From Shewanella algae (GTDB lineage: Bacteria > Pseudomonadota > Gammaproteobacteria > Enterobacterales > Shewanellaceae): DNA of 64,000 bases. The DNA lies in NCBI RefSeq assembly GCF_009183365.2, contig NZ_CP068230.1, forward strand, positions 631,001 to 695,000, in the 5' to 3' direction. The notes under the pieces are model-generated. The model was not told the DNA's origin and did no database searches. It saw only the letters and a list, made by a program, of their open reading frames with translations. Numbering within the stretch: the first letter of the stretch is position 1; each line of letters begins with the position of its first letter. The position numbers and the translations under genes were made by a program. Shown piece after piece: positions 27,178 through 37,300 of this stretch.

Positions 27178-28356
27178 ATGATGAACCTGAATAACAGAGT
27201 CGGTATCGCGGCTGGCGGAGGCTTGCTCCTGCTGGGCGCTGCGTTGCTGAGTGCGGCGGCCAATGCATCTCAGTCGATGATCATTACTGTGACCAAAGGC
27301 TTTGGTGTTTCTCTTTATGCCACAGATGTTGGCGATGCCAAGCAGATGGCAGTAGGAGATGAAGGTACCCTGTTTGTCGGTTCTCACAAGAGTGGCACTA
27401 TTCACGCTTTGGTCGACAGTAACAATGATGGCCGGGTCGATAAGCGTTATCTGATAGCCAAGGGCCTGGATTACCCGGAGGCCTTGGCTTTTCATAAGGG
27501 CGATCTCTATGTCGCTCTGGAAGACAGGGTTGTGGTATTCCGTGATATCGAACCCAGGCTCAGGCGCCCTCCGCGGGCACGGGAAGTCTATGATCAACTG
27601 CCGGGCAATGGTAAGAAAAGCGCCAGAGCCATGCGCTTTGGCCCGGATGACAGGCTCTATATCGCCATCAGCGCCCCCTGCAATGTGTGTGAGCCCAGTG
27701 CCCCTTTTGGCAGCATCATTGCCGTGGATGTGAATTCGGGCAGTAGTCAGCAGATAGCGCTCGGAATACGTAATGTCATAGGTTTTGACTGGTCGCCACT
27801 GGATAACCGCCTCTGGTTTGCCGATATGAGCCGCGACTGGATGGGGGATAATCTGCCACCGGATGAAATCAACCGGGTCGATGTTGCCGGGGCGCATTAT
27901 GGTTTCCCTTATGTGCATGGCAAAGCGGTGCAGGAGCCTGCCTATGAGGAGCCCAAGAGCCTGAATATTACCAAGCCAGTCTATGAACTGCCGGCGCATG
28001 TGTCTCCTATGGGGATGCTGTTTTATCGGGGAACCCAGTTTCCCGCCGAATATCACAACCAGATTTTATTGGCTGAGAACGGCTCCTGGAACCGTTCCAG
28101 TAAGGTGGGCTACCAGATAGTGGTATTGGAAACCGATGGCCGTCAGGTGAGCAATCGCCGCACCCTGGTGAGTTTTCTCGATGGTGAGTTTCCGGTGGCC
28201 AGACCCCATTCACTGGCGATGGCCCCGGATGGCGCCGTCTATATTTCGGATGATCTGAAGGGAAACATCTACCGCCTGTACTACAAAGACACTGATGCAG
28301 AAGATGCTGAATCTGAGTCGGACTATGCGCCGACACCTGAACAGGAAAATGAATAA
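27178..28356 (+). CDS. Exported PQQ-dependent sugar dehydrogenase-like beta-propeller protein
   Basis: This protein of ~392 residues has a hydrophobic signal segment ending near SAAANA (about 30). It resembles the soluble glucose/sorbosone dehydrogenase (YliI-like) beta-propeller family. Recognisable pieces are [58 protein letters not shown] and [20 protein letters not shown]. The C-terminal ~20 residues are acidic and low complexity. Whether it binds PQQ cannot be judged from sequence alone. ATGs at 27178 and 27181 are both possible. It is wedged between parE and parC and its stop overlaps the parC start by one base. Confidence 0.87.
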   Translation: MMNLNNRVGIAAGGGLLLLGAALLSAAANASQSMIITVTKGFGVSLYATDVGDAKQMAVGDEGTLFVGSHKSGTIHALVDSNNDGRVDKRYLIAKGLDYPEALAFHKGDLYVALEDRVVVFRDIEPRLRRPPRAREVYDQLPGNGKKSARAMRFGPDDRLYIAISAPCNVCEPSAPFGSIIAVDVNSGSSQQIALGIRNVIGFDWSPLDNRLWFADMSRDWMGDNLPPDEINRVDVAGAHYGFPYVHGKAVQEPAYEEPKSLNITKPVYELPAHVSPMGMLFYRGTQFPAEYHNQILLAENGSWNRSSKVGYQIVVLETDGRQVSNRRTLVSFLDGEFPVARPHSLAMAPDGAVYISDDLKGNIYRLYYKDTDAEDAESESDYAPTPEQENE

Positions 28357-30623
28357 TGAGTGATGCGATAGCCTTGAGCCTGGATGGCGTGGAGCAGATG
28401 CCGCTCAGGCGCTTCACCGAAGAGGCGTATCTCAACTATTCCATGTATGTGATCATGGACCGGGCCTTGCCCCATATCGGCGATGGCCTCAAGCCGGTGC
28501 AACGGCGAATCGTCTACGCCATGAGCGAGCTGGGATTATCGGCGGCGGCCAAATACAAGAAGTCGGCCCGTACCGTGGGTGACGTACTGGGTAAGTATCA
28601 CCCGCACGGTGACAGCGCCTGTTACGAAGCCATGGTACTGATGGCGCAACCCTTTACCTATCGCTATCCCCTGGTGGATGGTCAGGGTAACTGGGGGGCT
28701 CCGGACGATCCCAAGTCGTTTGCGGCCATGCGTTATACCGAAGCCAGGCTATCCAAGTTTTCCGAGGTACTGCTCAGCGAACTAGGTCAAGGTACAGTGG
28801 ACTGGGGCGTCAACTTCGACGGCACCCTGAAAGAGCCCTTGGTCCTGCCAGCCAGACTGCCGCATATTCTGCTCAACGGTATTACCGGTATCGCAGTGGG
28901 TATGGCCACGGATATTCCGCCCCATAACGCCCGCGAGTTGGCCAATGCCTGTATCGAGCTGCTGGATAATCCCAAGGCTGACCTGCCGCGGCTAATGGAA
29001 TTCGTGCCTGGGCCCGATTATCCGACAGCTGCCGAGATCATTACCCCGAGCGCCGAAATCGCCAAGGTCTATGAATCGGGCCGCGGCTCAATCAAGGCCC
29101 GTGCGGTTTACACTGTGGAAAACGGTGAAGTGGTGATAACGGCTTTGCCGCACCAGGCCAGCTCCAGCAAGATCCTCGAGCAGTTGGCGGCGCAGATGCA
29201 AGCCAAGAAGCTGCCTATGGTGACGGACTTGCGCGATGAGTCGGACCATGAAAGTCCGGTTCGCTTGGTGATAGTGCCGAGATCCAACCGGGTCGATATC
29301 GAACAGTTGATGGCGCACCTGTTTGCTACTACAGATCTGGAGAAGAGCTACAGGGTCAACCTCAATGTGCTTGGTCTCGATGGCCGGCCTCAGGTCAAGG
29401 GGCTCAAGCAACTCTTGAGTGAGTGGCTGGAGTTTCGAATTCATACTGTGCGCCGCCGTTTGGAATTTCGTCTGGATAAAGTCCTGGCCAGGTTGCATAT
29501 TCTTGAAGCCTTGATGATTGCCTTCCTCAATATTGATGAAGTGATAGAGATCATCCGCTTCCACGATGAACCCAAGGCCGAGTTGATGCGCCGCTTCGGG
29601 CTGACAGACAAGCAAGCCGAAGCAATTCTGGACCTCAAGCTGCGCCATCTGGCCAAGCTGGAAGAGATGAAGATCCGTGGTGAGCAGGATGAGCTTGAAG
29701 CCGAGCGGGAAAAGTTGCAGCAACTGCTCAGCTCGGAACGCCGCCTGAAGACCTTGATCAAGAAAGAACTGCAGGCAGATGCGGAAACCTATGGTGATGA
29801 CCGCCGTTCTCCACTGGTGGTGAGAAGCGAATCCAGAGCACTGTCGGAGCAGGAGTTGGTGCCGACCGAGCCCGTGACTGTGGTGTTGTCTGAAAAGGGC
29901 TGGGTACGCTGTGCCAAGGGCCATGATATAGACGCCGCCGGGTTGTCCTACAAGGCTGGTGACAGTTTCCTCTGCGCCGCAGCCGGCCGCAGCAATCAGC
30001 AATCTGTGTTTATTGACAGCGCCGGGCGCGCCTTCGCCACGGATACCCATACTCTGCCTTCGGCCCGTAGCCAAGGGGAACCTATTACCACCAGATTCAA
30101 TCTGGCCCCAGGGGAGAGCATGGAGCACGTATTGCTCGGGGATGATGATAACTGCTTCCTGCTGGCGAGTGATGCCGGTTACGGCTTTATCTGCGCCTTT
30201 AAGGACATGGTCTCGCGCAACAAGGCGGGTAAGGCTTTGCTGACACTGCCGGCCAATGCCAAGGCTTTAACGCCGCGTAAACTGGACAAGTCCAGACCCA
30301 GTTCGATTCTGGCCATTACCAATGAAGGGCGGATGCTGATGTTCTCCATGGAGGCGCTGCCGCAGTTGGCCAAGGGTAAGGGCAACAAGATCATCGGCAT
30401 CCCATCGGAGCGGGCGAAAAACCGTGAAGAGTTGGTGACACATCTATACCTGGTGCCGGAAGGTGCCAATGTCACCCTCTGGGCCGGCAAGCGTAAGCTG
30501 ACATTGAAGAGCAGCGATCTGGAGCATTACCGTGGTGAGCGTGGCCGTCGCGGCGCCAAGCTGCCAAGAGGACTGCAAAGGGTCGACAGTGTCGAAGTCA
30601 GTTTGGAGGAGCCGGCGTTGTAG
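28356..30623 (+). CDS. parC: DNA topoisomerase IV subunit A
   Basis: This 755-residue type IIA topoisomerase breakage-reunion subunit has its catalytic tyrosine at Y127 in [13 protein letters not shown]. The quinolone-resistance-determining region reads [12 protein letters not shown], with the Ser and Glu (S87, E91; S80 and E84 of E. coli) at wild-type identity. The C-terminal beta-pinwheel domain runs from about 500 onward. The start overlaps the upstream stop codon (TAATG), so it is translationally coupled to the exported propeller protein gene. A terminator follows. Confidence 0.98.
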   Translation: MSDAIALSLDGVEQMPLRRFTEEAYLNYSMYVIMDRALPHIGDGLKPVQRRIVYAMSELGLSAAAKYKKSARTVGDVLGKYHPHGDSACYEAMVLMAQPFTYRYPLVDGQGNWGAPDDPKSFAAMRYTEARLSKFSEVLLSELGQGTVDWGVNFDGTLKEPLVLPARLPHILLNGITGIAVGMATDIPPHNARELANACIELLDNPKADLPRLMEFVPGPDYPTAAEIITPSAEIAKVYESGRGSIKARAVYTVENGEVVITALPHQASSSKILEQLAAQMQAKKLPMVTDLRDESDHESPVRLVIVPRSNRVDIEQLMAHLFATTDLEKSYRVNLNVLGLDGRPQVKGLKQLLSEWLEFRIHTVRRRLEFRLDKVLARLHILEALMIAFLNIDEVIEIIRFHDEPKAELMRRFGLTDKQAEAILDLKLRHLAKLEEMKIRGEQDELEAEREKLQQLLSSERRLKTLIKKELQADAETYGDDRRSPLVVRSESRALSEQELVPTEPVTVVLSEKGWVRCAKGHDIDAAGLSYKAGDSFLCAAAGRSNQQSVFIDSAGRAFATDTHTLPSARSQGEPITTRFNLAPGESMEHVLLGDDDNCFLLASDAGYGFICAFKDMVSRNKAGKALLTLPANAKALTPRKLDKSRPSSILAITNEGRMLMFSMEALPQLAKGKGNKIIGIPSERAKNREELVTHLYLVPEGANVTLWAGKRKLTLKSSDLEHYRGERGRRGAKLPRGLQRVDSVEVSLEEPAL

Positions 30624-30638
30624 CCCGGCCCAGAAATT

Positions 30639-30674
30639 ACAAAAGCCGCATTATGATGCGGCTTTTGTTTTTTT
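30639..30674 (+). terminator. Terminator of parC
   Basis: AAAAGCCGCAT pairs with ATGCGGCTTTT, followed by further T residues, 16 bases after the parC stop. It also lies just past the convergent bfd stop and may serve it. Confidence 0.87.
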
Positions 30675-30684
30675 ACCCAATATA

Positions 30685-30876
30685 TCAGGCGACTTCGTAA
30701 TAATTGGGCTCGAGATCCAGCTGATTCTGGATGATTTGCGTCGCCATCCGTACACACTTACCGCATTGATCACCCACACCGAGGCGTTTTTTCACCTCGC
30801 TGAGGCTAACATCTCCCTGGCTGACAGCCTGCTTTATCTGGGTATCCGTAATCGCATGACACAGACAAACGTACAT
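30685..30876 (-). CDS. bfd: Bacterioferritin-associated ferredoxin
   Basis: This 63-residue [2Fe-2S] protein mobilises iron from bacterioferritin. The four ligands are visible as C4-x-C6 (MYVCLCHA) and C38-x2-C41 (DQCGKC), spaced as in Bfd. No bacterioferritin gene is adjacent. A Fur-like box lies about 60 bases upstream, which agrees with the known iron repression of bfd. Confidence 0.94.
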   Translation of the reverse strand: MYVCLCHAITDTQIKQAVSQGDVSLSEVKKRLGVGDQCGKCVRMATQIIQNQLDLEPNYYEVA

Positions 30877-30932
30877 TTATCGGGCTCCGGTTGCTGCTGG
30901 TAAGTGGAAGGCAATTTTCAGTTTGTAATTCT

Positions 30933-30957
30933 AAATGAAAACCGTTATCAATACTAA
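30933..30957 (-). promoter_or_regulatory. Putative Fur box upstream of bfd
   Basis: The stretch AATGAAAACCGTTATCAATA (30934-30953) reads on the minus strand as TATTGATAACGGTTTTCATT. This resembles the GATAAT-rich 19-bp Fur consensus with several matches in both halves. It lies about 60 bases before the bfd start codon. Not verified by any score. Confidence 0.5.
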
Positions 30958-31062
30958 TAACGCTTGGGTATATTTTAGGGCAGATCACCCTTTAGTTGGT
31001 TATTAGGTCTTTAGTCAGCCAATAGCACCGCGCCCGGAGGAATGGGCGCGCTAGAGTAAGGA

Positions 31063-31989
31063 TTAGTAGCCTCTGTCGAAGTACACCAGGTTCTCCAGTG
31101 ATTCGGCATTGAGGTAGTGGTGATAGTTGCGGGAGAAAATATCGACCACCTGAGACGGGAAGCTGGGCGCCGAAATATGGGGAGTGATTACCGCATTGGG
31201 GCAATCCCAGATGGGGTGCAGCGGTGACAGCGGCTCCTGGGCAAACACATCCAGCACGGCTTTGAGCCGGTTTCTGCGACCGAGTTCGACCACCAGGGCA
31301 TCCAGATCTAGGGCGTCACCGCGGCCTATGTTGAACAGTATCGCGCTGTCTTTGAGTTGTGCCAGTCTCTCTTTGCTCAGCAAGCCTCGGCTCTCCTGAG
31401 TGCTCGGCAGAGTGTTGACGACCACATCGGCCTGGGGCAAAAGCTCATCGAGCTGGGCCGGGCTGATGATGCAATCAAAGCCCGCGACGGCCCTTTGGCT
31501 GCGGTTCATACCCCAGACCTGCATCTTGAAGTGCTTGGCGCTGGCGGCCAGGTGCTCGCCGATGGAACCTGTGCCCAGGATCAGCATCTTCATCCCCTGC
31601 AGGGTGGCCAGGGAACCTGGGTGCCAGTATTTCTCCTGCTGTTGGTGATGATACAGCGCATGTTGGCGAACTTCGGCGAGCAGATAACCGAACACATATT
31701 CACTCATCAAGGGGCCGAAGATACCTTTCACATTGGTCAGCAGGTAGTCTTTCCTGGTTTTAGCGCCAAGCAGTTTATCGACACCGGCGAAGGTTGATTG
31801 CAACCAACTGAGATTCTTGCCGTGACTCAGCAGCGGTTGGGCCAGAGCCGGCTCGGCCAGCCAGATATCGGCACTGGCGATATTGGCCGGGTCATCGCCC
31901 AGGATAGTAAGGCCAGGAAGTGATTTTTCTGACAACAACTGTCGATATTCAGCATTTTCCCGGGTGAGTAACAGCAGCTTGTATGCCAT
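31063..31989 (-). CDS. D-2-hydroxyacid dehydrogenase (GhrA-like)
   Basis: This 308-residue NAD(P)-dependent dehydrogenase has the dinucleotide motif LILGTGSIGEHLA. Catalytic residues are Arg in FNIGRGDALD, Glu in FAQEPLSPLHP and His in VITPHISAPS, all conserved. The substrate is not determinable from sequence; glyoxylate/hydroxypyruvate-type activity is common in this subgroup. Likely monocistronic. A GC-rich hairpin without a T-run (31029-31050) follows. Confidence 0.9.
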   Translation of the reverse strand: MAYKLLLLTRENAEYRQLLSEKSLPGLTILGDDPANIASADIWLAEPALAQPLLSHGKNLSWLQSTFAGVDKLLGAKTRKDYLLTNVKGIFGPLMSEYVFGYLLAEVRQHALYHHQQQEKYWHPGSLATLQGMKMLILGTGSIGEHLAASAKHFKMQVWGMNRSQRAVAGFDCIISPAQLDELLPQADVVVNTLPSTQESRGLLSKERLAQLKDSAILFNIGRGDALDLDALVVELGRRNRLKAVLDVFAQEPLSPLHPIWDCPNAVITPHISAPSFPSQVVDIFSRNYHHYLNAESLENLVYFDRGY

Positions 31990-32037
31990 AGTATCTGTCC
32001 TTGTTGTTTTCGTTATTTTTATGGATTTTATATTTTA

Positions 32038-32370
32038 ATGGATTCAGTTACGCAACTGCTGACCCAGCTGGGCAGTCAGCTCTATCCCTGGCTCAATGAG
32101 ATTGCCACCGCCATGGTTGCCTGCGTCATTTTGGTGTTCGGTGCCGATTTCAACCGTTTTCTGCGCCGTAAGCTTGGAGCACGCAACTTTGTGCTACGCA
32201 CGCTGATCTTTATTCTGGTCAACGCCTTTGGTTACGGCATGCTGATAGTGGCGCTCAGTCCCTGGCTCGCCAGGCAGCTGGCGCACTTACCGGCACTGTG
32301 GACTTTACTCTTGGTCAGCGCCACTTTTATCTTTGTCGGCAGTTGGGCCCAGCGCAATAACCAGAGTTGA
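32038..32370 (+). CDS. DUF3392 family membrane protein
   Basis: This 110-residue protein has three hydrophobic segments (about 18-40, 52-72 and 82-102), beginning MDSVTQLLTQLGSQLYPWLN. I recognise it as DUF3392, a family restricted to Gammaproteobacteria with no known function. It lies alone between two minus-strand genes, with a 48-base gap to the divergent dehydrogenase. Confidence 0.82.
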   Translation: MDSVTQLLTQLGSQLYPWLNEIATAMVACVILVFGADFNRFLRRKLGARNFVLRTLIFILVNAFGYGMLIVALSPWLARQLAHLPALWTLLLVSATFIFVGSWAQRNNQS

Positions 32371-32402
32371 ATACACTAATCAGAGAGCATTCAAACGACT
32401 AA

Positions 32403-33122
32403 TCACTCAAACCAGTGGCAGTAGTCGGTTTGTGACTTCTGAGTCAATGCGGCGGCGGCTTTGTCTGGATAGTTGGCAAAAATACCATCTACCCCCAGCG
32501 CCGCCAGTGCCCTGATATCATCGGCATCATCTACGGTATAGACATACACTTTGGCGCCACGCTGATGAGCATCGGCAACCAGTTCACGGCTGATAAAGCT
32601 GATATCCAGATGCAGTGACCAGGCTTTGAGTTCACTGACCACGGCGGCTTGGTTGAGAGCTATCCCCTCGAGCAGTGGTGCCACGGGTACGTCGGGCAAC
32701 TGCTGTTTTACCTGTTTGAGCCAGAGATGATTGAATGAAGACACCAGCAGCTGCTCTGGCTGGTAGCCGAGTTGCAGTAGCTGCGGGTATTGCTGGATAA
32801 AAGGCTCGACGCAACCCACTCCCTTGAGCTCTATGTTGACCGTCATGCGCCCCTCGATAAGCTCAAGTACCTGGCGCAGGGTAGGGATAGGTTCTCCCTC
32901 GACCCTCAGCTGCCGTAGATAGCGACTGCTTTGCTGCGCGAGTAGCCCTTTGCCGTCGCTCTTGGGACTCAGGCGGCGGTCATGGAAGACCCAGAGCTCA
33001 CCATCGGCATGGTGCACATCCAGCTCAACTGCCTCACAACCAAGCTCTAGTGCCAGCGCCATCGCCTTAAGGGTGTTTTCCGGCGCATAACCACTGGCGC
33101 CACGGTGCGCGAAAATCAACAT
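32403..33122 (-). CDS. Cytoplasmic glycerophosphodiester phosphodiesterase (UgpQ-like)
   Basis: This 239-residue TIM-barrel GDPD enzyme has HRGASGYAPENTLKAM, with the first catalytic His and Glu. ELDVHHADGELWVFHD carries the acidic metal ligand and the second His. There is no signal peptide, so it is the cytoplasmic form that hydrolyses glycerophosphodiesters to glycerol-3-phosphate. It lies six bases after mscM on the same strand, probably cotranscribed; a membrane-lipid link with psd is plausible. Confidence 0.93.
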   Translation of the reverse strand: MLIFAHRGASGYAPENTLKAMALALELGCEAVELDVHHADGELWVFHDRRLSPKSDGKGLLAQQSSRYLRQLRVEGEPIPTLRQVLELIEGRMTVNIELKGVGCVEPFIQQYPQLLQLGYQPEQLLVSSFNHLWLKQVKQQLPDVPVAPLLEGIALNQAAVVSELKAWSLHLDISFISRELVADAHQRGAKVYVYTVDDADDIRALAALGVDGIFANYPDKAAAALTQKSQTDYCHWFE

Positions 33123-33128
33123 CTGCGA

Positions 33129-36100
33129 TTAACCTCTGATAATACCGCTGGTGTCTTTGTTGTGCGTGTTGCTGATATGCACTTCGAGCTGAGGATAAGC
33201 CAGCTCCAGCTGGTTCTCCTTGAGCTTCTTGCTGATCCGCTTGTGCAGATCGTGGCGCAGCGGCCAGCGGGAAGACATATCTTTGGCATAAGCCCTGACT
33301 TCATAGTCCTGAGTGTGTTTGCCGAAACCGGCAAACCAGACTTCCGGCTCAGGGGTTTCCAGCGCGTTTTCACACTCTTTCACTGCCTGATAGAGCGCGG
33401 CCTCCACCCGGGCAGGATCTGAATCCCTGGCGACCGAAACATAGATGATCACCCGGGTAATGGGATCTGACAGCGACCAGTTAATTAACTGCTCTGTGAT
33501 AAAGGCCTTGTTGGGGATGATAATCTCTTTCCTGTCCCAATCTATGATGGTGGTTGCGCGAATTTTGATCTTGGAAACCGTGCCTGTGAGCTCACGAATA
33601 GTGACGGTATCGCCGATACGCACCGGCTTTTCAAACAGTATGATAAGGCCCGAGATAAAGTTGGCGAAGATCTCCTGCAGACCAAAACCCAGACCCAGAG
33701 TCAAGGCCGCAATCAACCATTGCAGCTTGGACCACTCCATCCCCAGGGTGGCAAAGCCGATGACGATACCGATAAAGACCACCAGGTAACGGGTCACAGT
33801 GGTGATGGCAAAGCCGGTTCCCGGGGTGAGATCCAGCTTTTGCAGCACAGTCAGCTCCAACAGGCCGGGCAGATTGGTGGCTATCATCATGGAAAAGCCG
33901 ACCACAATGGCGCCAAATACCAGCGACTTCATGGTGATGGGTAGAGGCTGCTCGACTCCGCCTACCCCGGTAGTCGTTGTTGTCCAAAGAGTAATGCCGT
34001 CGAGGAAGCTGAACAGGGCGGTGTGGGTTTGGGTCCACAGGCCGACCAAACAGGCCAGAAACGCCAGCAGCAGCAGGGATCTCACCAAACCCAGTGATTG
34101 GCTGGACATGGTTTCCAAATCGACTACCGGCTCTTCATAGGTGTCCTGATGATCGTTGGTGCCCGATGAGGTATCGCCTTTTTCCCGCTGCGCCAGACGC
34201 TCGGCTCGGCGGGCCTTGGCGCGATCGAAGGCGATGCGGCGCCTTTCAATCAACATCCAACGTTTCAGCAACTGGTACAGCAACAGGAAGCCGAGTCCCA
34301 GCAGTAAAGAAAGCTGCAGCTGCAGCAGCATCTGGAAGGCGGTGAAATAGTAGCCCCTGAATGCCAACACGGCGCTCAGTGGCGGCACCAGCAACAGCAG
34401 CAGCCACAGCAGCTTTTGCAGCAGGCGCTTGTTCTTGTCGTCCAGATGGCTTTCACGGTAGCGACGGGACAGAGTCAGTACGTCCCGATAGAGCATAAAC
34501 AGCATGATACAGAACAGAATAAAGGCACCGCGGCCTATGCTGTTGCGCACCAGAGAGGAGTCGAGAATTTCGGTAAAGCCCATGACGCCCACCAGAGGCA
34601 TGGCCATGATGACAAAGCGGCGAAAACGCTGTTGGCCTTGACGGATCACCTCTTGCGGCCGTTTGAAATGGCCTATGAGCAGGCCCTTGTCCAGCGCCAG
34701 CAGATAGATGAAGCGATAGAGCTGGTACAGGCTGCCTATGGCCAGTACACCCATGCCGATGGCCTGAATGGGATTACTGTCTGACTGCAGCATAATCAAG
34801 CCGGCAGCCACTATGGGAAAGGGTTTGAACAGACTGTAACCGGCGCTGATCACTAATGTCTGGATGGTGTAGATGAACTTATCCTGGGTCACCTTGCCGA
34901 CCGGCGCCTCACATTCGCGCATCATGGTCTTGAATCTGGGGGTGAGAATATCCTGGGCCACCAGACACAACACCACCAGGATGATCCACCAGGACCAGTA
35001 TGGACTCAGTTCGGTCAGTCCCTGCTTTATCTCAGGCAGACTGGTTTGTTGCCAGAGCCAGAGACTGGAGCGCTGCAGATCCGTCAGCCACAGCTTGCTG
35101 ATGCTGTAGGCATTGGGTACCCAGAACAGGTGTTCATTGAGGGTGGACTTGAGCCTCTGGTAGCTGTCGGTGAGCAGCTCATATTTGCTCTTGAGCTTGG
35201 CCAGTTCACTGAGATAAGTGTCATAGCCTTTCAATAGTTGATTCAGCAAAGCCTGTTGCGACTCAAGCAGCCGCAGCTGAGATTCATTGCTGTAGGATTG
35301 GGTCGTTAGCAGTTGCTCATTGGCGGCAAACTGCTGCTCAATCTGATAGCGATTGAGTCTGGCATCGGCTATCTGGGTCTGCAGGTGCTCTTGGTTGGGG
35401 GGCTTTGGCAGTGACTGCAGGATCTGCAAAAAGCGCTCACCGAAAACCGGGTTCATCTTTACCCAGCTTATCTGCTCCTTGATGTTGTCCAGTTGCTTGC
35501 TGTGGGACTGATCCAGCTTCTCCGCTTGTTCCTGCAGGGCTATGGTCTGCGCGGTCTGCTCCGTCAGTAGCTGCAATTGCTGGCCATATCTCTGGTTGGC
35601 CAGACTCAGCTCTGTGGTCAGGCGATCGCGGCCATCAGCCTCGGCATTGAGGGTTTCGGCCAGTGTGGCATTGACCTGCTGCTGCCTGGCATCGGTAATG
35701 GCGCGGTTAAGCTGTTCGATAAGCAGCTCTTGTTGCTGCAACTGCTTGCGTACCAGTTGCAGTTGTAACTGATGTAATTCGCGCTTTTGTTGGCTGACTG
35801 CCAACTCGCTTTCCAGCGTGGTGAGCTGTTGTTCCAGCAATAACAACTGTGCCTGTTGCAGCTCTTTGGCGGCATTGTCACCGGCCACTGCCTGGGCCTT
35901 TTGCTGTTGCAGCAGTGCCTGTCTGATTTTGACTATTTCGGCAGGTAACTCGCTGTGGCGCTTGAGCATGGCGCTGTTGGCCTGGCTTAGGCTGGTTTCA
36001 CTCTCTTTCAGTTCGGAAAGGCGCAGATAGGCCATGGAGGCCTGCTGATCCAGATCCTGATGGAGTTCGGGCTTAAGTGGCGCGGCGGCTTCCTGCAACT

Positions 36101-36344
36101 GATCATAAAGATGCTGGCGCCTGCTTTCGAAATTGAGTTGCAGTTCCTGATAACTGCGGTTGGTGTCGGCAAGCTGCTGAATGCTCTTTTCCAGCTGCGC
36201 CAGTTGTTGCTCCTGCGACAGGGTTTCAGTGTTTTGTTGGTTAAGACCCAGACGTTTATCCAACCCCAGTGGCGAATTGGCCTGGGCGGAGGCGATAAAT
36301 AGACAAAACAGCAGAAGGCAGGCTCGAACCATAGTTAAATTCAA
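33129..36344 (-). CDS. mscM: Large mechanosensitive channel of the MscS superfamily (MscM/MscK-like)
   Basis: This 1071-residue protein has a signal peptide (about 1-22) and a very long Gln/Leu-rich periplasmic coiled-coil region (about 40-460). A multi-helix membrane region follows (about 470-800), and the MscS pore domain and beta domain lie near the C-terminus, including LGLGFGLQEIFANFISG and IIPNKAFITEQLINW. Length and position next to psd-rsgA match E. coli YjeP (MscM). It opens under membrane tension to release solutes. An eamA-type gene separates it from psd, unlike E. coli. Confidence 0.92.
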   Translation of the reverse strand: MNLTMVRACLLLFCLFIASAQANSPLGLDKRLGLNQQNTETLSQEQQLAQLEKSIQQLADTNRSYQELQLNFESRRQHLYDQLQEAAAPLKPELHQDLDQQASMAYLRLSELKESETSLSQANSAMLKRHSELPAEIVKIRQALLQQQKAQAVAGDNAAKELQQAQLLLLEQQLTTLESELAVSQQKRELHQLQLQLVRKQLQQQELLIEQLNRAITDARQQQVNATLAETLNAEADGRDRLTTELSLANQRYGQQLQLLTEQTAQTIALQEQAEKLDQSHSKQLDNIKEQISWVKMNPVFGERFLQILQSLPKPPNQEHLQTQIADARLNRYQIEQQFAANEQLLTTQSYSNESQLRLLESQQALLNQLLKGYDTYLSELAKLKSKYELLTDSYQRLKSTLNEHLFWVPNAYSISKLWLTDLQRSSLWLWQQTSLPEIKQGLTELSPYWSWWIILVVLCLVAQDILTPRFKTMMRECEAPVGKVTQDKFIYTIQTLVISAGYSLFKPFPIVAAGLIMLQSDSNPIQAIGMGVLAIGSLYQLYRFIYLLALDKGLLIGHFKRPQEVIRQGQQRFRRFVIMAMPLVGVMGFTEILDSSLVRNSIGRGAFILFCIMLFMLYRDVLTLSRRYRESHLDDKNKRLLQKLLWLLLLLVPPLSAVLAFRGYYFTAFQMLLQLQLSLLLGLGFLLLYQLLKRWMLIERRRIAFDRAKARRAERLAQREKGDTSSGTNDHQDTYEEPVVDLETMSSQSLGLVRSLLLLAFLACLVGLWTQTHTALFSFLDGITLWTTTTTGVGGVEQPLPITMKSLVFGAIVVGFSMMIATNLPGLLELTVLQKLDLTPGTGFAITTVTRYLVVFIGIVIGFATLGMEWSKLQWLIAALTLGLGFGLQEIFANFISGLIILFEKPVRIGDTVTIRELTGTVSKIKIRATTIIDWDRKEIIIPNKAFITEQLINWSLSDPITRVIIYVSVARDSDPARVEAALYQAVKECENALETPEPEVWFAGFGKHTQDYEVRAYAKDMSSRWPLRHDLHKRISKKLKENQLELAYPQLEVHISNTHNKDTSGIIRG

Positions 36345-36407
36345 AGAGCTAAATTCAAAGAGTTAATCGACAGCTCATATTAGCTAAGTTAAGCGGGTTT
36401 TGATATG

Positions 36408-37298
36408 TCAGCCAAGGTTCTTTTTCGGGGCTTGTGATTTGTGACTCTGTGATGTTTCAAACAAGGCGGTAGCTACCACTAAAGTGCCACCGATAGCGGT
36501 TGCCAGAGTCAGCGACTCATCCAGCAGCAACCAGGCGAGCATGGCGCCATAGAAGGGTTGTAAACAGGCAACCAAACCGACAGTCTTGGCACTCAGGTAT
36601 CTGAGTGCCGAAGTAAACAAGGCATGGGGCGCCGCGGTAAAGACGACTCCCAAAAGCAGCAGCAATCCCCAGGTTTGGTTGCTGATGTCAGCGGTATCAA
36701 GACTGTGCCATGGAGCCAACACCAGCACTGCTACCGCGGTTTGATAAAACATCGCCTGCTGGCCGCTGTAGGCGGTGAAGTAGCGTTTGTGCAACAGGTT
36801 ACGGGCGGTGAACAAGATGGCGGAAACAACGCCGACCAGGATCCCTAGGGTAACGTCGTTGCCCAATGATGGCTCGGGGATCAGCAGAATCACCCCCAGC
36901 AGCACCGCCAAACCGCTGACAAGGTCTCTGAGGTGTAAGCGACTGCCGGTAAACCAGGGTTCGACCAGCACAGTCATCACGGGATAGGTGAAAAAGGCTA
37001 TCATGCCGATGGCGACAGAGGAGAGTTGCATCGCCGCAAAGTAGGTCACCCAATGGAGGCTGACAATCACCCCAAGTAACAGAGCAATAAGGTAATCTTT
37101 GCCGCGCAGCAAGCGCAGGCGTTGACGGCTGAGTTTAACCAGCAGCGCCAGAACTATGGCGGCGATAACGCAGCGCAGCAGAGTGATATCGAGGGCGCTC
37201 AAGGGAATAAGCCGGGAGAACAGGGCGGTTCCCCCGAACAGGAGTACCGCCAGATGCAGTTCTGTCAGGCCTGTACGAGCTTGCCCCTTGGCAGACAA
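36408..37298 (-). CDS. EamA/DMT family transporter
   Basis: This 296-residue protein has ten evenly spaced hydrophobic segments forming two EamA repeats (about 10-140 and 150-285). LHWVTYFAAMQLSSVAIGMI is typical of the first repeat. Members export amino acids, metabolites or drugs, and the substrate cannot be told from sequence. It is inserted between psd (three bases) and mscM on the same strand. Confidence 0.9.
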   Translation of the reverse strand: MSAKGQARTGLTELHLAVLLFGGTALFSRLIPLSALDITLLRCVIAAIVLALLVKLSRQRLRLLRGKDYLIALLLGVIVSLHWVTYFAAMQLSSVAIGMIAFFTYPVMTVLVEPWFTGSRLHLRDLVSGLAVLLGVILLIPEPSLGNDVTLGILVGVVSAILFTARNLLHKRYFTAYSGQQAMFYQTAVAVLVLAPWHSLDTADISNQTWGLLLLLGVVFTAAPHALFTSALRYLSAKTVGLVACLQPFYGAMLAWLLLDESLTLATAIGGTLVVATALFETSQSHKSQAPKKNLG

Positions 37299-37300
37299 GT

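Noticed and set aside
27124..28056. 310-codon minus-strand ORF opposite the beta-propeller gene
   Set aside because: Antisense shadow; the sense gene has a signal peptide and family motifs.
29088..30128. 346-codon minus-strand ORF opposite parC
   Set aside because: Antisense shadow of parC without protein-family signals.
30532..30903. Plus-strand ORF of 123 codons over the parC end and bfd
   Set aside because: It crosses the parC terminator and is antisense to bfd.
31029..31050. GC-rich hairpin after the hydroxyacid dehydrogenase gene as a terminator
   Set aside because: The CGCGCCC/GGGCGCG stem has no T-run on the relevant strand, so intrinsic termination is not supported.
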